The notes: generated by a model not told the origin, from the sequence alone. A stretch of DNA of 64,000 nucleotides from Bugulina stolonifera (GCA_935421135.1 OW285195.1:15204158-15268157), one strand, 5' to 3'. Counted from the first letter of the stretch, positions 1 through 13,800 are shown. A program made the numbers and translations.

Positions 1-437
1 ATCCAAAAATGAGTGCCTGCCTGAGTCACATATACTTTCTCTCCTATTTTCATTCTCCATGGAATTGCAGTTTATATTAAATCTAAAATCGGCTTGTGTA
101 GGTTTTTTAAATATGTTGATCTATATTGCTTGTTCGTTGTCCGTTGTTTTTGAAGAGCTAAACGCAAGATAGTGTTGCATTTTGAAGGCCGAATTTTATG
201 GCCGAGCTAAACACATCACACAAATGCAAAGCTAATCAACAATTTAGATGGTAGCGTAGCCTACGTGCCAGCAGTTACTAAAACAAGACTTGATTGGTTA
301 ACAGTCAATCATGTGAATTATCGCTAACCCTGAGGTGTAGACTCCGGATTGTTCAATAATAAAGTGTCATGAAATGGTGTTCTCATGTTTGTACAGCTTT
401 ATTAGCCTGTTTGGTTATTCAGGCAACAGTAACATTT

Positions 438-608
438 CTCACTGGTTGTTCAGATAATAAATAAGTTTATCATTGGCTGTTCAGGTTGTAAACAAGTATA
501 TTGTCAGTTGTCCAGGTTGTAAGCAAGTTTCTCATTGGATTTTCAGGTTATAAACAAGTCCATTATTGGTTGCTCAGGTTGTAAACACGTCTATTATTGA
601 TTGTCCAG
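438..608. repeat. 31-bp minisatellite, about 5.5 copies
   Basis: A tandem unit of about 31 bp (CATTGGNTGTTCAGGTTGTA then AACAAGTNTAT) is repeated with mismatches up to the CARD exon. Each unit contains a pyrimidine-CAGGT core that looks like a 3' splice site. The acceptor used by the CARD exon (CCAG|GTGACG at 605-614) lies inside the last unit. Confidence 0.8.
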
Positions 609-3600
609 GTGACGGGTGCCAAGACCTCCCAGATGCAGAGACTGCTGACAGATCTGACCCGGAGAGGTCCAAACGCTTACACTGAGTTCCTGGAATGCCT
701 TCTGGAGACAGAACAGCACCATGTGGTCCACAGGCTACAAGCTATGGAACAGAGTCTAAGGGAGAAGGAGCCTAGGTTCTTCACTCCTATAATGAATGTA
801 AGGGTTATTCTATACATGTCACAAACATCTATACTTTGAGGTGTAGAATTCTGCTACGTTATGAGCAAAAGTACGTTCTGGGCACATATTGTAAAATATT
901 GTGTGTAGTTCCTTATGAGAGGTTGGGTGGAGGTAGTCGGGGGGGGGGGGGGGTAAGGGCTGTTATTCAGAGTTTAATGGTGTTTTTAGTAATCAAAATC
1001 TCTCTGCAGTACTTGTAAAATAGCTTTGGCCTATATAAGCAAGCTTCAATAAAAGTTCATTCATGTACACCTATGTATATACTGTAGTTATGAGCCTACA
1101 TTGTACATACAATAATCTAGAGTAAAATCCTTTTATGAAAGGACTCCATTGCCTAACAACTATTGGACTGGATATGTGATGCCCCATACATTAGGCCTGT
1201 GGTAAACAAACATTGGCAGCTTTAGGCCAGGCATGTGTAAGGGCCAGTCAATGAAATATTTGAGAAAGCCATTGTGCACCTTCCATTGTGATTATTAATT
1301 ATAATAACAGTATTTGGGTACAGACTGTATTGTGAGTCTGTTTTCTTTCAGAGTACAGTTTTCACTTGATAAATTACATAACTATACACTCACTTGATAC
1401 AATGCCCCTCTTATTAGGTATACTGTATCAACTGTGCATGGATAGTAATCACTGAATAGCACTGTAGTGGCAGCGGTCTGCTAGATGTGGGGTGGGGGTA
1501 GTGAAAGGTTGGGTGGGATGTGTTATGATTCACAGTCTATCTGAATCATATTGTATGATTCAGATTAACTCTATCTGGTCTAAAAGACTTTATTAAGATG
1601 TTGGTTATAATAATGTATCTGTGCTAATTGAGAAGCCATGTGATTTGTCTCCCCTTGCAGGTATATAATAATATAATAAAACATGGTGTTGATTTATTCA
1701 AGTTTTGTACACTGACCAGGTTCTGCATGTCATCATTAATACCAGTAATTATAATACCTTACAGTCCACCTCTCTGAGGGAGAATGAAGCATCAAATGGT
1801 TATTGTTCTGCTCCAACTAAACAGCTATCAGATCATCAACCAATCACAGGCCACCATTCAGCACCAGCATCTCATCTGGCCAATCACGGATTACTTAGGT
1901 TTTCTGCAGCACATTCCTCAGCCAGTTGCAGTGGAGACCACACTACACAGACGCATTCATTAGAGAACCGAGGGAACACAACTACAACAAGTCACGATAT
2001 TGTCTCTTTAGAGCAGAGGAAACCTGGTAAACCATTTATTATGATCACTTATTTCATCATTATATATATGTACATTGTAGTACATGTATATAATGATATT
2101 GGTATTTCATGCTGTTTAGTTATAGTATGCGTTGTGTCTGATTTACAGGGAGGGTGGTTTAAATGATAAAACTAGTTGCTGTGCACAATAAATTAGTCTA
2201 TTATGTAGACTACCTATGAATATGGTGTTAGAAAAACATGCGTATAGATAGAGATAAGTTAGTTTAAAGTTATCTCTCTTGTATCTGACCAGTCCGTTTG
2301 AGTGCTGTTGATACCTGACTCACTGACTTATGTGTTATAGCTGCAGCTCTCACTGTAACTCTAATGGACTGCTCCACGTCTAGTTCCACTTCCTCTACCA
2401 ACTCCGTATCCTACAGCAGACCACACGTGTCGTTCACAGCGCCCTCTACAAACACACACGTAGAGACAACTCCACCACATTCTATAGTCAATGGTGGAGC
2501 TAACAGAGACACAGCTAAACGCAACCTGAGTACCTTCTTCAGGTTGGTCTATCTACATCAGCAGTTCAAATTACGTGACTCCTTAGATTGGAGTTATCAC
2601 CCCACACACACGCATATTGAGAAGTTGTCTTCTCTTATGCTGTAAGAAGCTACTGTCATTTGACCTCTACAGTTTGTGTTTGGCATCTACAAAAATGTTA
2701 CCCACAATTCCCTGAGTAACTGCTGCCATTCACTAAGGAGCAGCTGGCTCAGCCAATTGATTTAACTACATGTACAATGTACAAGGTGTAGCCTAGTCAG
2801 TAGGGTGACCCGGTGTGGTACCCCTTGCTTTCTAGGCCCCTCATGCCCTCTATCTCATAGCTATTTAATTTAATAAGAGTCATTTAATTACCCTACTATT
2901 GGCACTTACACTGACTTTATTGGTAAATTGCTTTCATTTCCGTCACGAAACTTACAATAGTAATGAATTAATAGGCATTACATGTCATTGTGACATTGTA
3001 GTAGCAATGTTACCACATTATCTACATATACGTTATGTATTCAGGTGTATATCTATACTGGTAGGTACTGAACTGGTTCCATGTTCTGTTGTACTGTTAC
3101 TTTTCACTGGGTTCACATTCACTTTCCTCTGACAGCATTGCCTGTCATGCTATACAAGGTGTAGTACTGCTTTATGAAGCCATATGTCTTATATTACATT
3201 ATGCTACCAGATGATAGGCCTGTAATATTACTAGTAATAATAACAGTGTTGTGTTACTAGTGTATTGGTGATGTATTGCTAGTACATGTGATTTAGACTT
3301 ACTTACATCTATCTCGTAGCATCTCACATACAGCAAATATGTTCCATGTATTCAGAGGTCCCATTACACAGACAGACAATGGGGACGGGTTGGAGATCCC
3401 CTCAAACTCAGACTGTTCAATGTCACGAGGAATCCAGTCTACAGACCACCCACAAGCAGTCAATATTAACCCCTACCCTAAAGTACTAGGTAATCCTATA
3501 CTTGCTGACATTTTTACATAACACAATGTACATTAATTAGCAGTGCTTGCGTAGCAACTGGGAGTTACTCCCTCTTTGACTACATATAGATGATAAGAGG

Positions 3601-6310
3601 ACAACTCCCAAGATATCTATTGCACTTCATCTACAGGTATAATGTGTGATTGTCATTCACTTTTTCTAATTTCTTTAATTTATTTTTGGTGTGAGAACTG
3701 TCTATAGAAACAGTTGAACTGGATGTAGCTATGCTGTTATTTATTAGGCCCACGTTTCTGTAATAAATGGATTAATGAATACATTGAAAAACTAGATATA
3801 TTACATCTATTATTCAGAACTTGTAAAACAGTAAATAAAAACCGATTGGTTTGTCTCTATTTTGATTTTCTGTGTAAATTCTTATTCTCAATTGTTTTAC
3901 AGGGATGCCCATGACTTCTGGGAGGATGAAGATATCATTGAACACTCACTATACTAGTCAAGTTAGATCTGATTGGAGCTCAATGTACAAGATGACGTCT
4001 AACCCCAGAGGCTACTGTCTCATCATTAACAACAGATACTTCAGTGGTAAGACCTCAGTCTATACTAGTCTGTGAGACCACAGTCTATACTAGACTATAA
4101 GATCACAGTCTATTATACTAGATTGTAAGGTCACAGTCTAATATACTGGGGAGGTCTCGTGTAGGTACTGACTCTATACTGTATCATCTATACTTAACTA
4201 GGTCATCTGAAAGAGAGGCTGGGCACGGACGTGGACAAAGATAATCTGTATAACCTCTTCAGTCAGCTCGGATACCAGATCTGTACACAGGAGAACCTCA
4301 CTGGTATGGTAAGTCCACACCCATGTGTACAGTACAGTTAATCCACACCTGCATGTACAGTACAGTTAGTCCACACCTGCATGTACAGTACAGTTAGTCC
4401 ATACCTGCATGTACAGTCTGGTTAGTCCACACTTTTACCCATTATACGGTGTACATATTATAGTACTACTAATATGTATAGCTGGTGCTATATTATCTCT
4501 ATATGTATTGTTTGTATAGGAAATGCTACTTACACTGAGAGACTTTGCCCAGTTACCTCACCATAAATCAGTAGATAGTTGTGTGGTGGTCCTACTCACC
4601 CATGGACTCGAAGGACAGATCTATGGAACTGATGCTAAACTCATCAACCTATCCGAAGTCTTCAATTTCTTTGATGGAAGTGTCTGCCCTGACTTGCAAG
4701 GAAAGCCCAAGTTCTTCTTAGTTCAGGCCTGTAGGGGAGGTAAGTTGAGGGTGGGGCATCGGTTCACCCGACATATTGATCTGTTGCTGTGCGTTTTTGA
4801 AATACTATGTAAAGCTGTAACTGAGCATATTTAGTACCTTCTACTAATTCCCATAGGAAGGTATCCGTAGGGTCACACAGTTCTGTATTATTGTCATTCT
4901 TGAGGTGTTCGAACAACAATTTGGATGAATAATTCTTAGGGCTTTGTGACGTCCTAACTGTATGCATGCTTACACATTGAGTTAGTGAACAGTGATTCTG
5001 TGAGTTTAGATTGTACATGTAGAGTAGTTACTAAGTTGATATTGGTCACTATATTGTTGGAGTTTTGGCCGGAATGGAATACTAATGCACTAGAAACGAC
5101 CATATCAGTGTATCATCACAGAGTAGTAGTGTTTGACATTACTCCCTAGACTCTCTCTAGGTCATCTGTAGATACACCATTTATTATTACAGAGAATTTT
5201 GATGCTGGATTTGATATGCCCGACAATGGGCAGACGGACACAGCTGCAGTGGGCCCGGCCTCACAGGCTATAACCGAGGTTCACCAGCAATCAGCTCAGG
5301 ATATAAATACTATCAGCAGAAAACTCCCTTCGGGGTCCGACTTTCTCATCGCCTACGCAACAGTACCAGGTACATATGTACTCATAGTTAGTACTAGGTA
5401 CACTGTTAAACTGTATAGGGATGTTTAACTGAAGGTGTGTTATCTAAATTGATGGCTGCAAGTGATTTCACCAATAACCATACACATTGAGACAGTGGAA
5501 CCTTGGCATGTATTTGATTGGTCAATTCCTCCAGCAGTGACTGCTATAATGTAGTGTTAGCTACACTTTCTCACTATGCAAGTAAAGGGTAATGGTGATC
5601 CTGCATATGTATATATTATGGTAATATGGTAATATATTATAGTAATACGGTAATATATTACAGTATTATATGATTACAGGGTTCGTATCGTGGAGAAACT
5701 CTGAGCAGGGTAGCTGGTTCATTCAGGCCATGTGTGAAGTATTCTCTAGACAATATAAACATGAAGATGCCCTCAATATGTTAGTCGAGGTAACGTACCG
5801 CCCTTCTTTGTATTACCTCACTTCCTGTGTAGGTTACCACTTCCTGTTTCACTCACCTTGCTATTCATAGAGTAGACAACTCTAAGCTTGTTAATATATG
5901 CCACACTTATATGAGTCACTTTGTAGTTGGCTCAGTGCATATCTACTGCTTACCACTGAAGTTTCCTTTTAAAGGTGTAGAGCTAATGATTGTGTTCTGT
6001 CCACTGTATTAGGTTCAAAGCACAGACTGGTAGTTTCATAGACTAGGATTAAAGTATGTTGTAATACATGTATTTTGAATAGAAAATGTTATATTAGTAG
6101 AATGCAATAACAATAAAATATTATATTATATTACTTTGTGTTATATTGTATTATATTGTATTGCATTACATTAAATACTACTATATAATCTATTGGCAGG
6201 TAAATAACAAGGTAGCTACTATATATGAATCAGCTACTAAACACAAACAGATGCCTTCCCCTGTGGTGCTACTCAGGAAGAAACTCTTCTTTCTACCATT
6301 GGCTAACTAG
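609..6310 (+). CDS. CARD-domain caspase (initiator-type), 5' partial
   Basis: Exons: 609-797, 1765-2026, 2341-2542, 3320-3489, 3903-4046, 4202-4308, 4520-4739, 5193-5369, 5680-5789, 6200-6310 (TAG). Every junction keeps frame, giving 563 residues from the first visible one. Exon 1 is the C-terminal half of a CARD ([20 protein letters not shown]), so the start and first CARD helices lie upstream of the window. Exons 2-4 are a Ser/Thr-rich, probably disordered linker. The caspase domain starts near [14 protein letters not shown]. It has the S1-pocket Arg region (ERLGTDVD), the catalytic His in LLTHGLEG (about residue 386) and the catalytic Cys in QACRGG (about 429). The small subunit has [12 protein letters not shown] and the canonical [15 protein letters not shown]. 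By family knowledge this is a Cys protease activated by CARD-mediated oligomerisation. All key residues are present, so it is probably active. Which named caspase it matches is not clear. Confidence 0.88.
4310..4430. repeat. 28-bp intronic tandem repeat, about 4 copies
   Basis: The unit CAGTTAGTCCACACCTGCAT plus GTACAGTA repeats about four times in the CARD-caspase intron between the exons ending at 4308 and starting at 4520. Several copies follow directly after the splice donor. Confidence 0.75.
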
Positions 6311-6463
6311 GTCAGCTAATCCACTGCCTTTATTAAATAGGTCAGCTAATCAACTGCCTTTATTCAATAGGTCTGCTAATCAACTGCCTTTATTAAATAA
6401 GTCAGCTAATCAGCTGCCTTTATTAAATAGGTCAGCCTATCATTTGCCTATAAATGTGTAGGT
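6308..6463. repeat. 30-bp tandem repeat over the CARD-caspase stop codon
   Basis: Five copies of a 30-bp unit (AGGTCAGCTAATCAACTGCC plus TTTATTAAAT). The first unit starts at the TAG that ends the CARD-caspase reading frame. The Asn-Arg-Ser-Ala-Asn repeat open frame across this stretch is only the repeat translated. Confidence 0.85.
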
Positions 6464-8440
6464 CAACCAATTATTTTCTGTAAATATAGTTAAGGTATGG
6501 CTATGTCTTATCACAATATCATAATATATTGTACAAAAATATATGTTTTGACCAGGTACTACACGTAGATTTGTACATTAAATATTACCGTTTATTGATA
6601 TACTCGCATATTTATTATATAAATTTCAATCAAGTCTTCTTAGTTGTTATTTTTGTTGTCTGTGTTAATACAATATATTATAACTATTGTATGTGATGTC
6701 CATGTACTTTTGGGTAATAATATTTTGGTGACTAAGTTATAAGCCATTATTGTGTATGCATGTGCTCACTGCCTGGAGAATTAGAAGTATGGAATTGTTA
6801 TGACAAGGGATACTTCCCAAACCATACTATATTGTATTATATTCATTGCCTTGCATTACGTAATCTATATTCATATTTCCTGATAGCATGCTGTTAAATT
6901 TCAATAACTTTTTGAAATATTTTTTGTAAATAGTATTTATTGTTATAGTAATAAAATTATGGTCTTATTACCAGATACAACTTATACCAGACAGTTGGTA
7001 GCATTAGAAGATAGTTGTGGGTAAGCTAAATATTACTGATCACAGTCTACAGTTTGTCAGTGGATGGTCAGTACATGGTCAGTGTATGGTCAGTGCATGG
7101 TCACCCAGAAGCACTCAGATGTCTACTAAACACATTTTATTATGTACAATAGATGGTGTGCTACTTACCCTCTCTATGAATTAAACTTGTAGTGAATGCT
7201 ATGCCAAAGAGAGGACAACTGTCAAATTGCATGTATAAGTGTTCGAAAGTGGTGTGTATTAATAGGTGAGCAGATACAAATGCAGTGTTTCTATAAGCAA
7301 TACAAATGGAAACCATAGCCTGGGTTCCAACATATACACCACTAATTCATGCCAATCTGTGCTTGACGTATTTTCTGTGTCTTTCTATACCTACCACCCA
7401 CAATGCCTGTTACATGTAGACCTGTTCAACATAGGACACCAGTCACACCACTATAATATGTAACTCTTCTACCATACCATGATAATAAATCTACACTTTA
7501 TACTCTAAAATAAAATGTGTATAACACAGTTACACTCAACCTCCTCCTCTTATCTCACTTCTTGTAACATGTGATGTACAAAGTGCACCCCCACTGGTAT
7601 GATGATAAGACTAGTACGCCTACCAAACTCTGCACATATGAAGGAATAGGATATCACATGTCACTATGTACATTAGATAGGGTTATCTGGAGTTATGTTA
7701 TTAGCCGACACCATATCACTAAGTAGGGGCAGATATTGTACCTACTGATGGTGTCTCACAGGAATGATGTATTGACTAACACAAACACACTGCATGTAGA
7801 TCTGTTGGATACAGTCATGTAGTTCATAACTAAATATTATAAAACAAGTATTTAGTAGCAATCAGTGCTGTTTATTATGTATTTTATACCACCACCACAT
7901 TATAATAATATCAGTAGTATCAACTATAATTGCAATTGCTAATTCACAACATAGAATACAGACAGTCATATAGGTATATCCCAAGTATTATTCTCCCACG
8001 ATTTATGGAGATCATAGTGTTATCATCTCAGGCAGCAGTCAGCACTTAATATACCAATAGCCTCTACTCATAACACAGAAGCCAAGAGAATCAAATGTAT
8101 AATTATAGTAATAATAATAAAAGGAAATCATGTGAAATACACTTAATTATAGACTGAGGGACTGTCAAAGGCAGTTACTTCAACTATGATAGGGCGAGGG
8201 GTGACCACAGTCCATGTAGTCAGTAAATGATTGTATAAATCTATTCTATATAAATACACTGATAATTTTATATAGTACGCTGTTAATTATAATGGTATAT
8301 TGTGGGAGTTATCCCCTCTGTATGTCACGAACCTTTGGAATACTAGTCAGCATTCCCTACTATAGTGTTTTCTATCTTTACACAAACCATTGAGTCTATA
8401 AGTCTAAGCTAATAGAGTGAAGGTAGCCTTAGTACCAAGA
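6464..8440. other. intergenic region between two convergent caspase genes
   Basis: No supported gene. It should hold the 3' untranslated regions and poly(A) sites of both flanking genes. AATAAA-like strings occur (for example near 6950), but none can be assigned. A short imperfect repeat of a CAGTGNATGGT core lies at about 7058-7105. The remainder is AT-rich unique sequence. Confidence 0.6.
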
Positions 8441-10889
8441 TTAAGAATTACTTCCGCGCCGTCTGTGTCCATTGAAACCAGGGAAGAGGTAGAGCTTCCT
8501 GCCATGAGTCAGAGTATCCCAGACTACAGGTAGTTGTCCATCATCCAGTTTCTTCTTTATACAAACTCCTCGCACTAAACGCTGTACCTGAATAGATAGA
8601 AGAGAGAAGACGACTGAACACAAGTGACAAGATATGACATCATGCCATTTATAGGTTGTGGAGCAAAATCTGCCAGCATTATCAACAGCATAAGGAGTGG
8701 AAATGCTAATAAGGAATAAAAGCTTAGTTGGGTCCTAGTGAGCGTTCAACTAAATGAATGTGTGACAGGGGCTGCCATACTTTCCCAAACATGATTTTTA
8801 GAGAGTCAATTTAGTTACAGAAGACCAGAAATAGCTGCAAGTTCACTCTGTACAGTGCGCATATAAAAGTAACATATCTGTGTAAAGAGTAGAGCCTGAA
8901 TGTACTGGATTCTATCAGCCGTGGGTAATGACTGTAATCACAACTACAAGCTCTTACACACATTGATTGAATCTCATCACAAGTCAGTTAGTGATCCTAC
9001 AGGCATATGGACCAATCACTCAAGTATTTATATAGTTCACCTGTTTGAATATCTCGTAGACATCTCTGTGACAAGCATGTTTATACATGGTAGATACTAG
9101 AGCTCTAATCATTAGACATCCGTAGACAGGGTGTCGCTTGGAGATAAACGCTACAATAGAAAGACCCATTGTGGTTTAAAGCGGATATTTTTTCAGCTAA
9201 TTTTGGAGCTTTGGGGGTAGAAAACAGTTGATTTAAAAGTGAAATTTGTGAAAAGCTACGAATTCTATTGATTCAATGCACATGACAATCTCTCATTTAG
9301 CTGCAGAGATGACATCAGTGTTCAAAGTGGAACAAATGAGGTGGGTACACGGTGCATGCAAAATTGAGGTGGGTACACAGTGCATGCAAAATAGAGGTGG
9401 GTACACATCGTATACTCCCGTATAACCACACTTTGAACACTGGATAACATGTTTAAACACACGCAGTGGGAAACACAAGCGATAGCAACTGTAACATAGT
9501 TTCATTTAAACCACATGTACATCTACTGTAGATCCAATCATGCCTGGAAATCAAGCACTTGACTAACTTTACCAAATTCTTTCACAATTTCACTTTCAGG
9601 AACAGCTCAAAGCATGTTATTGTGCATAAATCTGGACTAGGAGCACATATCATCTTATTTACAGACTAATGAGAAAGCCTTTCACTTACACTCAGCGCTG
9701 GCTTTGATCACAAGTAAGTCGTCATAGTTCAGACTTTCCATAGACTCAGCTTCCTGGCGTCGACCAATCTGTGAAGGTGGGGGCTCCACCGTCTCGTACT
9801 TTACCTGCTGTCCAGATTCTACACTTTTATTATTTGGATGTATACCTTTCGGCCCTACATCGATTCTATCTGTAATACATGTACAAGACATTTTCAATAT
9901 TAGAAGAGCGTGTTCTCCATGTGATTATTTCATTTGTATGCCCAAACTATTCGACTAATAGGCTGTCACATCAATAGCTATTATTATTAGACACATGCCA
10001 GTACTCCAAAATTCCCAAACTATGCTAACTGAACGTCTGTATTAACCACAAGTACTTTCCTGCAGCAGCAGGCAATGGTTCGACAACATCTAGTTTATCC
10101 GTAGATGCAACAACTGTCACTAGCAGTAGATATAACAACTAGCAAAAGCTTTACAATGCTGCTAGGACCACGAAAGAAGACTGCAGATACAAGTGATGGT
10201 GAAGGAACATGGAGTTACCTCCACTGCAAGCCTCTATTATGACCACTTTGGGTTTCCCAGACATTCCAGGGAAGTTGATAGGAGTGAGTAGATCAAAGAC
10301 ATGAGTGAGGTTCACCAACTTCATGTCTGCACCAAAGAGACGATTATCTGCTGTTCCATGGCTCATGATCACCAACACGTGACATCCCATATCCTCATGA
10401 ACTTTGTGCTCTACTTCAGCCTTGATAGTAGACAGCATGACCTGAAATAACATAAAACACTAAGTCGTCATTATTTCATGAGAATATAAATTGGATTAGC
10501 ATCACTACACAGTGTTGCATGTAGTACTGCATGGTATATAATTACTCAATATTATGCCCGGTCAGTCTACAGACAAAACTATCTGCCATCACACCTCGAG
10601 ATAATGTTAGTGATTTGCTTGACAGATTTGAGGAACAGCTACCAGAATGTTCTATAAGACCATACATGTAGCATCAATAACATTATTAAATAGAATAGCA
10701 TACATAACCAACAAGTACCTCTGCCTTAAGATCTCTCCTTACTTTCACCTCAAACTTCAACTCCTTCAACATGTCTGCCATATTCTGAACATCAGCCTCT
10801 GACCCTTTTCTACAAATGTCTGGTCGCTCCTCAAAGTTTTCGTTGTTTATTATAAGTGCTCTTCCTCTCTTTCTTGTCATCTTAAATAC
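8441..10889 (-). other. caspase module of the ROCO-caspase gene (five exons)
   Basis: Exons 10889-10719, 10441-10219, 9869-9690, 9150-9041 and 8587-8441. The large subunit begins VFKMTRKRGRALIINNENF, has the S1 Arg region (CRKGSEADVQ), MSHGTADNRLFGADMKL and EACSGG. An inter-subunit linker follows, then the small subunit (DDLLVIKASAE; FISKRHPVYGCLMI; HACHRDVYEIFKQ) and a C-terminus ending LFPGFNGHRRRGSNS. The exon at 9150-9041 is 110 nt with the same phases as exon 5680-5789 of the CARD-caspase, so the two domains are clearly related. The catalytic His and Cys are present. The usual Gln before the Ala-Cys is Glu, the usual Trp in the S-W-R motif is Lys, and GSWFIQ is replaced by YGCLMI. Substrate preference may therefore differ from standard caspases. 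Confidence 0.88.
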
Positions 10890-13800
10890 CTAAATTTTTA
10901 TCGATTGGCTGGTACAATCATTGTATAGCACTCTTAGGAACCCTAAATTTTTGAACTCTTGTGTGGTAACCCAAGAGTGTTGTGGAGGAATTACTACATT
11001 GTCATTTGCTTAAAATGGTATGCTGGAAAAAATCGCTTGCTGCCATGGATTTTCGGAAAAACTGATAAGAGCAGATGGTATTCAAAATGTTGTGATAGTA
11101 CTAGCTGTGAAACTTGTGTGGAAGACAAAGGCAGTTCAGCACTCTAAAAGTAGTCTACCCTGTTGGTATTCAAGAAGAGATAATATATGCCTATCATTCT
11201 CCTACAGGAAGGAAAGAGGCGATGCACACAGAATAGTGCCAAAGCAGATAGCTACATGTAAGTTTACTAGCCAAGTCTAAGGATAAAGACAGAGTACCTT
11301 GTCAGTGTCAGAGAAAACAGAGTACCTTGTCAGTGTCAGAGAAGAGATCTTCAATCCTAGAGTTTGTCACAGGTTTAGCTCTGCTATTCAGTGAAACCAG
11401 ATGATTATTTGCTTCTTCAGGATAAATATTCTCATCATCATCGGAGAAATCACTGAGCTCTTCATCAGTTGAACTAGCTGCTCCTATAGGTCGGGTAGCT
11501 GGCTGATTCCTCTCTGCAGATAGATAAGTTAATTACATGTACATGTATATACTGTATCTTGTTAACAGCGTTCTTCAGCTCTGTTTTAGCACTGAATTGT
11601 AATGTGGTTCTGTGGATTACTATAAAGCATAATAAACTTCTGAATGATCAACTCTGTCTTTTATTGGGTTAGGACTAGAATTAGCTGGTCAATTGGTTGG
11701 AGGACACTGTTAATATCCAGAACTGTATGTGCATGTACATGTATATGAGCATAGCCACCTAACGACGATTACGGAAATAAGTCTTACCAGAAGCGACGAG
11801 TCTTCCTCGTGCTTTCATCTGACTGACGGCATCTTCAAATATCTTTACTTCTGCTTCTGGCAAGGAATCACCTTATTGACCAAAAGTAACTGAATTAACA
11901 AAGTGTAACGGCACATTCTATCTAATTTCCTTGTCTGAATGACTACAAACTAATTCCTATGCTGAAAATCCTGGTCGGTTGGTAACCAAGCCAATATGCA
12001 GGTCATACTAATTCATTTTAACAACAGCTGTATTCCTATTCAGTATGTGTATATTATACAGCATATACATGTACATAGATATACAAATGTACATGTATGT
12101 GTCATTATGCTGTAGAAGTAATGTGACTCACTTACTTGCACAAGGATGCTGAAGTATGGCAAATATCTCCTCCCTCTTGCAGATGAGAGTAGAGGAGGTC
12201 TTGGTTAAAAGAACCTGGTGCCGATAGCGGTGTTGAGAGGTGCTCCATTCAGGGTCAAGGACTTTTTCGGGATGAGGGTTCTGTACCAACAGGCAGTGTG
12301 CACAGTAGGAAACAGTGACAGGCCTACTCGCAGGCCACGCCTCTTTAACATGTCTCAGCGTGTTGTTAGTGATGTCTATGAGCTTCTTCCACATGCCACA
12401 TATATTCCTGGCAGCAGATGAAACGTAGATTGAAGCTTTTCTGGATTTGTAATCATGAACCAGCTGCATATCAAAACCATCAAAATATATCCTTGCTCCA
12501 TTTCTCCTCACAGTCTTCGAGGCAATAGTTGAAGGAAAGAGCTCTAGGAAACCAACTATCATCTGGTAGTACACATATTGTGGCAGTGAGAGCCCTTTGA
12601 ACAGGAGGTCTACTTGAACAATTAGACCTTCATTCGACTCCTCTGGCGTAGTTGAATGTCCAACAGCGAAATAGGGAATTATGAAACCTGCTCTACGAGA
12701 ATCAGCAGTGATTGGTCCATAGAGTAGCTGAAAGGTTGTCAGCAAGGTAATCGCCACCTTCAGATTGTTTTTGCTGGTAAATCCGGTTTCACTTTCTATC
12801 AGATAGACGAGTAGTTCTTTATCCATGACTCCTGTTTCCTTGAATCTGGCAACAAATGAGTCAAAATGCTCTCGCTCCAGGCGCCCTGAATTAGAACTCA
12901 TACGCGCTCTAAAGTTGTCCCGCCTACTTTGCCAAACTCTGTCAACGTCATGGTGATAGAACACACACAGCAACTTGGTGACCTCGGCTATTTTGTGAAA
13001 ATAGAAGGGCTGAAGGAATTCAATGTCCTTATACCACAGGATCTTGCCACAGTCATGCATGTACTGCAAAATGATTGAAATTTGTCGGCGGCTTAACGTG
13101 TGGTCTTTTTTATACAGAGTGGAGAATATCTCGTCAAAAGTGTTGTAGACCGATGGCATTGAGAGAATTAAATCATTCACTTCTTCCCAAAGTTTTGGTA
13201 GCTTTTGGGTAAAGTCTTTGCAAGATACAAACAGATTAGTTTTCAAGCTATCAAACACTGAATAGTGATCTTTTACTCCCACTTCGTATATATCATCTGA
13301 TAGGAAAATGTCTTCCGTCGAATCACAAAATCTTCTTATCTGGCAGAATTGGCCTCCCAGGGTTTTTTCCTCTTGAACAATTTCCTGACACAGCTCATTA
13401 CTCATTTTAATAAATTCAGTTCTTAGTTCGTTGAACTTTTGAACACTGAACTTGTCGTGGTGAGTGAACACTAATTTGGGAGAAACCAAATCAGGATTGG
13501 CAAGGTATAAGTGTGACAAGTAATCGAATGCGCATCTTCTCACAGCTTCTCTCGGAGACGATTCTTTGGAAATATGGTGATATTGCTCCATGCTCACAAC
13601 AAATACTGGTATGCATTTCTTTTTCAAGGTAAGCTGGTATGTGATATGGTAGACCCCTTGTCCTCCCATGTCAATCAGTCGGAGAACCATACCATCAACT
13701 TCGACCTCTTCAACTTTGAACACTTTTGTCGTTTCATCGACATCAGCTTTAGGGTCCCTAATTGTTAAAACTCTTTTTCTGTCAGCACTCTGCAATGTCC

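Noticed and set aside
1661..1719. A possible extra CARD-caspase exon after the acceptor CTTGCAG
   Set aside because: It is open, but its only usable donor leaves two bases and would break the frame of the next exon at 1765, which joins exon 1 directly in phase.
12218..12421. Plus-strand frames across 12-14 kb
   Set aside because: They are antisense to the Roc-COR exon, whose motifs fix the minus strand as coding.
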